A stretch of DNA of 10,112 bases from CAZVWV01 sp964631745 (GTDB lineage: Bacteria > Bdellovibrionota_C > UBA2361 > JBGSMV01): positions 1 to 10,112 of the forward strand of contig CAZVWV010000132.1 of the NCBI GenBank assembly GCA_964631745.1. Reading direction: 5' to 3'. This document shows positions 4,494 to 10,112 of this stretch, in pieces (position 1 is the first letter of the stretch; the number at the start of each line of letters is the position of its first letter). Below the pieces are notes generated by a model. That model did no database searches, was not told where the DNA came from, and was given only the letters and a program-made list of their open reading frames with translations. The translations under genes and the position numbers were made by a program.

Positions 4494-7277
4494 TTGGCAG
4501 AGAAAGTTTATCTTGTAGATGGGTCCGGCTATATATTTCGCGCGTACTATGCGGTCATGCCGCTTACTACGAAGGATGGCTTTCCTACCAACGCGCTCTT
4601 TGGATATACGCGCATGCTGCTGAAGCTCTTAAGCGAAGCTAAGTCGGATCATGTGGTTGTGATTTTCGATGCTGGCCGGGAGACCTTCAGAAAAGATCTT
4701 TATCCCGAATACAAAGCTAACCGCGAAGCTTGCCCAGAAGATCTCTTAAAGCAGATGCCGTACTTCAGGGAGATCGCGCAGACACTTGGAATGTTAATCT
4801 TGGAGGAACCGGGGTACGAAGCGGACGATCTGATCGGCACCTTAGTAAAACGGTTTGAAAGCGAGGATTTCGAAACCGTGATAGTGACAGGCGATAAAGA
4901 TCTAATGCAACTTGTGAACAAGCGCGTCACGATCTGGGACACGATGCGCGATCGTCATTTTGGTCCCAAAGAGGTCAAAGAAAAGATGGGCGTGGGGCCA
5001 GCTCAGATTGTCGAGCTTCTGGGGCTTATGGGGGACAGTTCCGACAACATCCCCGGCTTAATGGGGGTGGGTCCCAAAACCGCCGTGCAACTTATTGAAA
5101 AATATGGAGATGTTGAAAGTGTCATTCAGCAAGCCGGTGCCATTAAAACGGATAAAGGCATTCGAAACAGAGCCAAAATCGCTGAGCAGATTGAATTAAA
5201 CCCCGAAATCCTACGTCTATCTCGCAAGCTGGTTGAGATTAACACTCAAGCGCCGCTTAGGTTTTCGTTGGCTGGAAAGGAGATGAGTTTCGATAATGTC
5301 GGCGCAGGTGAGATTGCAAAATACCTGCAGCGGTCTGAGATAGATCCATCAAAACTGGAAGGGTTGTTTGCGCGCCTCGAGTTTCACTCGTTGCTTAAAG
5401 AGTTTAAGCTTAGTTCCCCGGCCAAAAAATCCGAGAATGTAAATAGTTATCGTGCCGTATTTCAATCCGATTTTCCTGGGTTTGTTTCTGAACTAAAAAA
5501 ACAAAAATCGTTCGCCTTTGATCTGGAGACCACCTCGCTGGATGTGCTGGTGGCAAAAATTGTGGGCGTTTCTTTTTCATGGGACAAAGACGGCGCATTC
5601 TATGTGCCCCTGGGACATGCCAATATTCCGCAAGGTTCAGCTCAGGTATCACATGAGGAATTCTTCAAGGCGCTTGGTCCCATATTCGAAGATCCAGAAA
5701 TCTTAAAGTGCGGCCAAAATCTTAAATATGATGTGGGTGTGCTTTGCCAGTACGGTTTCAATTACGGTTTCAATTACGGTTTAAATTGCGGTTTTACAGT
5801 GCAGGGGATCGCTTTTGACTCCATGATCGCTTCTTACCTTCTAAATCCCGACAAAGGCGCACACGATTTGGGAGTCTTAGCGCGCGATTTCTTGCAGCGC
5901 CATATGCAAGACTATGAAGAGGTAGCCGAGGGCCTGGCCGATTTTAGCCAAGTTCCTGTTGATGCCGCCACGCGCTACTCGGGCGACGATGCCAACGTAG
6001 CTTGGAATCTAAAGTGCGTCATGGAGCCACTCTTGAAGGAGTCCCAACTCGAACGGGTATTTAATGAATTGGAGATGCCATTAGTGGCGCTGCTTTCTAA
6101 GATGGAGCGCACGGGGATTAAGCTTGATGTTCCTTTCTTGGCCAAATATTCTGGCGAAATCGAAGGAAAATTAAGTAAGGTTAAGGAACAGATCTTTGCG
6201 GCGGCTGGGACAGAATTTAATTTAAACTCCCCAAAGCAGCTCTCCGAGATACTTTTTGTAAAGTTAAACCTGCCCACAAAGGGCTTGAAGAAAACTAAGA
6301 CCGGAGTTTCTACCGACCAGGGTGTTTTGGAGAAGTTATCCGGCCTTCATCCGTTACCGGCGCTATTGTTAGAACATCGCCTGCTTTATAAGTTAAAGAG
6401 TACTTATGTTGACGCCTTGCCGGCGCAGGTTTCTTCTGCCACGGGTAGGCTACATACTCGCTTTAATCAGACAGTCACCGGAACCGGCAGATTATCAAGC
6501 TCGGATCCTAATCTGCAAAATATTCCGATTCAGACACCCGAGGGCCGCAAAGTTCGCGAAGCCTTTATCGCCGAAGAAGGGAAGGTGTTGATAGCGGCAG
6601 ATTACTCGCAGATAGAGCTTCGCATCTTAGCGCACTTAAGCGCTGACCCCAATCTTTGCCGGGCATTTAAAGAAGGCGAGGATATTCATACCATCACAGC
6701 CCGAGAGATTTTGGGGCTGGGGAGCTTGCTCGATATCACCCCGGAACAACGGCGCGTCGGCAAGACTATCAACTTTGGTGTAATTTACGGAATGGGCCCG
6801 TATCGACTGGCCAGGGATCTACAGATCCCCTTTAACGTAGCCAATAAATATATCGAGGAGTATTTTGAACGGTATTCCGGGGTAAAGCGTTACTTTGCCG
6901 AGATTGAAAAACGCGCCCTGGAAGACGGATTTGTCAGCACTCTTTTTGGTAGGCGGCGTTTGGTGGGCAGTATCGACGATAGCGAGCGTGATCAAGGGTT
7001 CGTGTTGCGGGCCGCGCTGAACGCCCCCATTCAGGGAAGCGCCGCCGATATCGTTAAGCTTGCCATGATTAAAGTGGATAGAGCGCTTGTTGAGAGCGGA
7101 CTCAAGGTGCGTATGCTGCTTCAGATTCACGACGAGCTGGTTTTTGAATGCGCTCGCGCTGATTTAGATGCGGGCATGGAAATAATTGTAAATCAGATGG
7201 AAAACGTGGTTCAATTGGATGTGCCCCTTAAGGTTGATGCCGGTTCTGGTTCTAACTGGCAGGAGGCGCAGTCGTGA
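4494..7277 (+). CDS. polA: DNA polymerase I
   Basis: This encodes a 927-residue family A polymerase, the usual size, that removes RNA primers and fills gaps in replication and repair. The 5'-3' exonuclease domain (about 1-300) has VIFDAGRETFRKDLYPEYKA, EADDLIGTL (109-117), VTGDKDLMQL (131-140) and the helix-hairpin-helix GLMGVGPKTAVQL (188-200). The 3'-5' proofreading domain (about 320-505) keeps D343 and E345 in FDLETTSLD, D413 in QNLKYD and the Y495-x3-D499 pair, so proofreading should be active. The polymerase domain has motif A DYSQIELR (703-710), motif B RRVGKTINFGVIYG (753-766) with K757, F761 and Y765, and motif C QIHDELV (877-883). The start is a TTG at 4494; TAGGT (4484-4488), overlapping the preceding stop codon, serves as ribosome binding site, and the conserved N-terminus VYLVDGSGYIFRAYYA supports it. 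A tandem repeat inserts about 12 residues at 420-435. The last 4 bp overlap the sigma gene. Confidence 0.99.
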   Translation: MAEKVYLVDGSGYIFRAYYAVMPLTTKDGFPTNALFGYTRMLLKLLSEAKSDHVVVIFDAGRETFRKDLYPEYKANREACPEDLLKQMPYFREIAQTLGMLILEEPGYEADDLIGTLVKRFESEDFETVIVTGDKDLMQLVNKRVTIWDTMRDRHFGPKEVKEKMGVGPAQIVELLGLMGDSSDNIPGLMGVGPKTAVQLIEKYGDVESVIQQAGAIKTDKGIRNRAKIAEQIELNPEILRLSRKLVEINTQAPLRFSLAGKEMSFDNVGAGEIAKYLQRSEIDPSKLEGLFARLEFHSLLKEFKLSSPAKKSENVNSYRAVFQSDFPGFVSELKKQKSFAFDLETTSLDVLVAKIVGVSFSWDKDGAFYVPLGHANIPQGSAQVSHEEFFKALGPIFEDPEILKCGQNLKYDVGVLCQYGFNYGFNYGLNCGFTVQGIAFDSMIASYLLNPDKGAHDLGVLARDFLQRHMQDYEEVAEGLADFSQVPVDAATRYSGDDANVAWNLKCVMEPLLKESQLERVFNELEMPLVALLSKMERTGIKLDVPFLAKYSGEIEGKLSKVKEQIFAAAGTEFNLNSPKQLSEILFVKLNLPTKGLKKTKTGVSTDQGVLEKLSGLHPLPALLLEHRLLYKLKSTYVDALPAQVSSATGRLHTRFNQTVTGTGRLSSSDPNLQNIPIQTPEGRKVREAFIAEEGKVLIAADYSQIELRILAHLSADPNLCRAFKEGEDIHTITAREILGLGSLLDITPEQRRVGKTINFGVIYGMGPYRLARDLQIPFNVANKYIEEYFERYSGVKRYFAEIEKRALEDGFVSTLFGRRRLVGSIDDSERDQGFVLRAALNAPIQGSAADIVKLAMIKVDRALVESGLKVRMLLQIHDELVFECARADLDAGMEIIVNQMENVVQLDVPLKVDAGSGSNWQEAQS
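5751..5798 (+). repeat. In-frame 12-bp tandem repeat inside polA
   Basis: Four consecutive 12-base units begin at 5751, 5763, 5775 and 5787. The first two are identical (TACGGTTTCAAT), the third has one change and the fourth is diverged. They encode YGFN-YGFN-YGLN-CGFT (residues 420-435) in the proofreading domain, between QNLKYDVGVL and the conserved IAFDSM. E. coli Pol I, as I recall it, has a single YG-containing turn here, so about three units look like an added expansion that keeps the frame. Confidence 0.9.
7261..7266 (+). promoter_or_regulatory. Strong ribosome binding site inside polA for the sigma-factor gene
   Basis: A perfect AGGAGG lies within the last polA codons, seven bases before the GTG at 7274. 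It decides the sigma-factor start in favour of this GTG over the in-frame ATG at 7292, which has no comparable site. With the 4-bp GTGA overlap it implies that the sigma factor is translated from the polA mRNA. Confidence 0.8.
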
Positions 7278-8080
7278 GCGTGGCCGGCACCATGAAGAGA
7301 ACAGCAATTAGCGCATATGATGGAGAGAAAACTTCTCTGCTCTCGCGTTTGAGAGAGAAGCTTGTTGTTGCAACTCCTGCCGCTAAGGCGAGACAGTTGG
7401 GCCAAGCCGAAGACGCCGAGTGCTTGGCAAAGATCCGTGCTGGTGACAGAGATATCTACCAGTTCTTGGTTGAAAAGTATAAAGATCGTGCCTTTTCAAT
7501 AGCTTATTCAGTTTTGAGATCTAAGGATGATGCCCAAGATGTAGTTCAGGAGTCTTTTGTTAAGGCCTACTTATCATTGAATGATTTCCGCGGAGATTCG
7601 TCTTTCTATACGTGGTTCTACCGTATAGTTTTCAATATGGCGGTGGATTACAAGCGAAAGTTGGCGCGCTTGCCCGGTAGTGTGAATCTGATGCCGGCCG
7701 AGTTCGACAGCGGCGACGCCCCCGAGAAGGGTGAGAAGAACTTTGAAAATGCTCCTGATCTTGAAAATCGCAACCCTCAGGAAGAGGTGCTTCGTAAGGA
7801 GAAGGCTTGGCGCATTTCAGAAGTTGTCAAGCAGTTGTCAGATGAGCATCGGGCGGTAATTATGTTGCGAGAGGTTGATGGCATGAGCTACGACGAAATT
7901 GCACAGGTGATAGGAATCTCAAGAGGCACGGTCATGAGTAGATTGCACTACGCTCGCAAGAGATTGCAGGGAGTTTTAGCAGAGTTTGCACCTGATGGTT
8001 GGGAAAATGCTCAAGATAGCGGTCAAGATAGGGGTCTGAATGACGGCAAAGTGGATATTGTGAGGGACAATCATGATTAA
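7274..8080 (+). CDS. ECF (RpoE-like) RNA polymerase sigma factor
   Basis: This encodes a 268-residue extracytoplasmic-function sigma factor that would direct RNA polymerase to an envelope or other stress regulon. Region 2 (about 50-128) has CLAKIRAGDRDIYQFLVEKY, then DDAQDVVQESFVKAYLSL (85-102), FYTWFYRIVFNMAVDYKRK (111-129) and the FRGD core. Region 4 (about 172-231) has LSDEHRAVIMLREVDGMSYD (188-207) and the helix-turn-helix EIAQVIGISRGTVMSRLHYA (208-227). A charged linker of about 40 residues (131-172) separates them. The protein is longer than most ECF factors: it has about 47 extra N-terminal residues and a polar tail after 235. The GTG start overlaps the polA stop by 4 bp and has a perfect AGGAGG. 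Its stop overlaps the next gene by 8 bp, and that gene looks like its anti-sigma factor, which implies release from a membrane inhibitor as the control step. It resembles RpoE in type, but orthology is unproven. Confidence 0.95.
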   Translation: MSVAGTMKRTAISAYDGEKTSLLSRLREKLVVATPAAKARQLGQAEDAECLAKIRAGDRDIYQFLVEKYKDRAFSIAYSVLRSKDDAQDVVQESFVKAYLSLNDFRGDSSFYTWFYRIVFNMAVDYKRKLARLPGSVNLMPAEFDSGDAPEKGEKNFENAPDLENRNPQEEVLRKEKAWRISEVVKQLSDEHRAVIMLREVDGMSYDEIAQVIGISRGTVMSRLHYARKRLQGVLAEFAPDGWENAQDSGQDRGLNDGKVDIVRDNHD

Positions 8081-8960
8081 GAGTAATCTTACCGAGAAGG
8101 AAGAGCTTATTTTGATGAGTTTTCTCGACAGAGAGACAGGCACGCGGGGGGGACTTGGCCGCAAAAGCTTCTGGCAGGGAGGTTTATGGCAAGGAACCAT
8201 ATGGCAAGATCGCACAGCTCGAAAACTGTTAGCCTCCAAGCCTGAAGCCAGAGAATTCTTAGAATCGTTAAACGCCGTCGATCAAGTTTGCCGCTCGCAG
8301 ATGGGGTTTGGAACGCCGTCTGGAGTACACTGCGATGGGAATCTTTGGGAAAGGGTCGTGCGGCGCATCCAAGCGGAAGAGAAATCGGAGCTGTTTTTAG
8401 GCCGTCGAGAAGTTCCAGGCGCAGTTTATAGATCGTCATTAAGAGATCGTCTCGGAATTGATTGGAAAGCTTGGAGCGCTACCGTAGCTGTGGCGGGCAC
8501 GGCCTTGGCAGCGTTCTTGTTTGTGGTGGTTCCTCAAGAAGATCCTCAGGGCCATTTAGTGCGGCTTGGAAAAGGGCTGGATTATATGAGCGCAAGCCAA
8601 GAACTAAATTCCTCTCCGTTGCAGTCTGTGTCAAGCTCTAGTTCGTTTTTGCCAGAGCCCCAAGTTGGTGCGATCTCATCGTCAGAGTTGATGAGCTCCG
8701 GCATTGTAAGCGGCATGGTGAACGAAGGTATTCCGGCCTCATTCGGAGCAAGTCAGCGGGCTACGGTTCCTCTTGATTCATTCGAGGTTGATTGGGTTAA
8801 GAGCCACGGTCGCGTTAAGCTTATCCAGGATGCGGACGGCAGGTCGGCCATAGTCTGGATAAAAAAGCGTGAACCTCTTAAGTCTTTGATGAAGTCAGAG
8901 GCCGGTGAAATCCCCGGTGAAATTCCCGGTGAAATCCAAGGTCGCGCGAGAAACAGATAA
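8073..8960 (+). CDS. Probable RseA-like membrane anti-sigma factor
   Basis: This encodes a 295-residue single-pass membrane protein that probably holds the upstream ECF sigma factor inactive at the inner membrane. The N-terminus fits an RseA-like anti-sigma fold: EELILMSFLDRE (10-21) corresponds to the usual 'LSALMDGE' helix, and RTARKLLASKPEAREFLESL (48-67) to the helices that follow. About 25 extra residues with a WQ-rich repeat lie between them. LWERVVRRIQAEE (91-103) precedes a hydrophobic segment of about 18 residues (136-153, SATVAVAGTALAAFLFVV) that should cross the membrane. The rest is Ser-rich, then FEVDWVKSHGRVKLIQDADG (237-256) and IVWIKK, then a GEIP repeat tail, presumably periplasmic. 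No zinc-binding HxxxCxxC motif is visible. The ATG overlaps the sigma stop by 8 bp and has GAGGG (8062-8066) as ribosome binding site. Assignment rests on gene order, topology and N-terminal pattern, not on strong identity. Confidence 0.78.
   Translation: MIKSNLTEKEELILMSFLDRETGTRGGLGRKSFWQGGLWQGTIWQDRTARKLLASKPEAREFLESLNAVDQVCRSQMGFGTPSGVHCDGNLWERVVRRIQAEEKSELFLGRREVPGAVYRSSLRDRLGIDWKAWSATVAVAGTALAAFLFVVVPQEDPQGHLVRLGKGLDYMSASQELNSSPLQSVSSSSSFLPEPQVGAISSSELMSSGIVSGMVNEGIPASFGASQRATVPLDSFEVDWVKSHGRVKLIQDADGRSAIVWIKKREPLKSLMKSEAGEIPGEIPGEIQGRARNR
8172..8207 (+). repeat. Degenerate 15-bp tandem repeat in the anti-sigma N-terminal domain
   Basis: Units begin at 8172, 8187 and 8202 (the last partial), each opening TGGCAR. 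They encode WQGGL-WQGTI-WQ (residues 34-45) and lie in the extra segment between the first and second predicted anti-sigma helices. The units have diverged at the nucleotide level, so the expansion is older than the one in polA. Confidence 0.6.
8904..8939 (+). repeat. 12-bp tandem repeat at the anti-sigma C-terminus
   Basis: Three 12-base units (8904-8915, 8916-8927, 8928-8939), each starting GGTGAAAT, encode GEIP-GEIP-GEIQ (residues 278-289) just before the stop. The units differ by only a few bases. They extend the likely periplasmic tail and keep the frame. Confidence 0.85.
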
Positions 8961-9045
8961 GTTATTAAACTTGTCGTTCATGGGCATGAGCTGTGAATGA
9001 TATTTTGCGAAGGTTCGTTAGTAACAGGTAGCTCCAAGTAGTTCT

Positions 9046-9585
9046 ATGCAGATGGGAAATTTATTCGTGTCGTTACTCTGTTTAGGATTCTGCGCAGCGC
9101 CCGCTCTGGCCGAAAATTTTGCTAAGAGCACAAAGAACCTTTCGCAGTCGGTTCTATCCAGCACGGTGAAAGTCCAAGTGCGAGCACTCAAAGCGTCAGA
9201 CATGCCGCCCGAAGCGGCCGGTGATGTAGCTTACTTTAGCGCGCGGCGCGCCCCGGTAAGTCTAGATTCCAGACTGTCCGATCTTCGTCCGCGATTAGAG
9301 AAGTTAAGTTTCCGGTCGTATAGATTGATTTCAGATGAGACCCGCTCAATTGGCCTAACTCGCCGGGAGGTCTTCATCATGAACGACGGCGCCCATCTCT
9401 CCGTACGCCCCTTGTACCTAGAAAAAGGCAAAGTCGGCATGTGGCTCAAGTGGGAAGATAAATTAGGCATGCCCTTACTGGACACGCGCATGCAGTTCTC
9501 GCCCGGCGAGAGCTTCCTAACCGGCACCGATCACAACCCCGCCAGCGGAATCATCTTGGCCGTCGATGTGGCGCTGGGAGAGTAG
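9046..9585 (+). CDS. Small exported protein of unknown function
   Basis: This encodes a 179-residue protein with a clear type I signal peptide: NLFVSLLCLGFCAAPALA, with likely cleavage after residue 22 (ALA before EN). LGFC is not a lipobox because F precedes the cysteine. The mature part looks beta-rich. It contains SRLSDLRPRLEKLSFRSYRL (75-94), then LTRREVFIM, HLSVRPLYL, KVGMWLKW, LLDTRMQF and a C-terminal IILAVDVALGE. The overall pattern resembles small exported proteins I associate with deltaproteobacteria-like genomes, but I cannot name the family. The gene starts 85 bp after the anti-sigma stop on the same strand and may belong to the same regulatory unit; no promoter is convincing. The start is uncertain: neither ATG 9046 nor ATG 9052 has a good ribosome binding site, and both keep the signal peptide. 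No catalytic motif is visible. Confidence 0.75.
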   Translation: MQMGNLFVSLLCLGFCAAPALAENFAKSTKNLSQSVLSSTVKVQVRALKASDMPPEAAGDVAYFSARRAPVSLDSRLSDLRPRLEKLSFRSYRLISDETRSIGLTRREVFIMNDGAHLSVRPLYLEKGKVGMWLKWEDKLGMPLLDTRMQFSPGESFLTGTDHNPASGIILAVDVALGE

Positions 9586-9613
9586 TGCGCCCCAGCCACT
9601 CTCAGCTAAAAAC

Positions 9614-9944
9614 CTATCGAACATACCTGAGCGACAGCGCGCGAAGCGCCTGAATTCTCTCTTCTACCAGCCGGTGCACGGCGGCAGGTTCGGCGATGTT
9701 TGGTGCCTGAGCTAAATGCGGCGTGCATACTTCCAGTGATTTAAGATATAACGCCTGAAATTCGGGGCTCTTGGTTTGTATCACTGCCTCAAAGCTTGGC
9801 TCGACTACGGAATTGACCAGCGAGGCTAGGAACTCTGTCGGCCCAAGTTTGGGGATAGCTCGCGAGCGATTCGTGAGCGCTTGCGTTGGTGGCAACAGAA
9901 AGCGCACTGCTAATCAGTGCAATTTTGAAGTGGGCCTTAAACAA
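9614..9944 (-). pseudogene. Short exported-protein gene, probably frameshifted
   Basis: On the minus strand a TTG at 9944 follows a good ribosome binding site (TAGGGG, 9958-9953, 8-base gap). It opens a frame with a convincing signal peptide, LFKAHFKIALISSALSVATNASA, with likely cleavage after ASA. That frame stops at 9789 after 51 residues. A neighbouring frame, open from about 9913 to the stop at 9614, carries the protein-like remainder: LGPTEFLASLVNSVVEPSFE, then QTKSPEFQALYLKSLEVCTP and an Ala/Arg-rich helical end. Its only early start (GTG 9907) has no ribosome binding site. The two frames join if one base is removed near a CCCC run at about 9845-9848, giving a ~110-residue exported protein. 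I do not recognise the family. It could be a true frameshift, an assembly error or two unrelated frames. Confidence 0.45.
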
Positions 9945-10014
9945 CTGATTTACCCCTACAGAGCAATAAGCATAGCAGCCAAACCGAGAATAGCGAATCG
10001 TATAATGGTGAGTA

Positions 10015-10112
10015 TCACACCCGCCAAATATCTCCGGCGTGCAACAAATCATGCAGGGTGCCTTTGCCCTTCTTGGCTATCTCTTCTTTGCCCTGCAATG
10101 TTAGAGAATCAT
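10015..10112 (-). CDS. C-terminal fragment of an unidentified protein (runs off the window edge)
   Basis: On the minus strand an open frame enters from the right edge and ends at a TGA (10017-10015). The last visible 32 residues include LTLQGKEEIAKKGKGTLHDL followed by LHAGDIWRV. They read like a real charged C-terminus rather than shadow translation, and no plus-strand gene competes here. The family cannot be recognised from so short a piece. The stop lies 70 bp before the TTG start of the short exported-protein gene on the same strand. Confidence 0.4.
   Translation of the reverse strand, partial: DSLTLQGKEEIAKKGKGTLHDLLHAGDIWRV

Noticed and set aside
8968..8996. ECF-type promoter (AACTT ... 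TGTGA) before the exported-protein gene.
   Set aside because: The spacer is 19 bases, longer than usual for such promoters, and the -10 half is a mismatch to TCTGA-like motifs.
9046..9111. Lipoprotein signal in the exported protein (LGFC).
   Set aside because: The residue before the cysteine is F rather than G, A or S, and an ALA cleavage site follows.
9573..9605. Imperfect hairpin (GCTG..AGAGT / ACTCT..CAGC) between convergent genes as a bidirectional terminator.
   Set aside because: It has a bulge, overlaps the stop codon of the plus-strand gene and lacks a T-tract after the stem in either direction.

Overview
The window is about 10.1 kb of a bacterial chromosome. It is gene-dense, roughly 50% GC over most of its length, and nearly all its genes lie on the + strand. 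Type I signal peptides and an RseA-like membrane anti-sigma factor point to a Gram-negative host. Several genes start at GTG or TTG. Nothing here fixes the phylum; a deltaproteobacterium-like lineage is a guess, not a result.

Region 1 (1-1090) is accessory in character. A ParD/ParE-type toxin-antitoxin operon (199-811), visibly richer in GC than the genes downstream, lies between two copies of a ~50-bp palindrome (79-129 and 930-980). The flanks show that the copies are in inverted orientation, so the whole looks like a ~0.9-kb cassette with terminal inverted repeats. A 23-bp tandem duplication (970-1015) starts inside the right-hand copy.

Region 2 (1091-2962) is one large gene. It encodes a soluble protein with an unrecognised N-terminus, a near-canonical but altered GGDEF nucleotide-cyclase domain (GGDEM, no I-site, internal insertion) and a second, degenerate GGDEF-like domain. 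This is the least familiar protein in the window.

Region 3 (3002-8960) reads as one tightly packed operon: M32 carboxypeptidase, DNA polymerase I (polA), an ECF sigma factor and its probable RseA-like anti-sigma factor. The spacings are 7 bp, a 4-bp overlap and an 8-bp overlap, so the sigma/anti-sigma pair appears translationally coupled to a replication and repair polymerase. PolA and the anti-sigma factor carry in-frame short tandem repeats (12 bp, 12 bp and 15 bp units), which suggests replication slippage has shaped this locus. The M32 gene has no ribosome binding site, and a possible promoter would start its mRNA at or next to the ATG.

Region 4 (9046-10112) holds a small exported protein of unknown function that follows the anti-sigma gene on the + strand. 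Two minus-strand items converge on it: a short exported protein whose reading frame seems broken by a frameshift, and the C-terminal end of a gene that runs off the right edge. No rRNA, tRNA, CRISPR array or transposase is visible.
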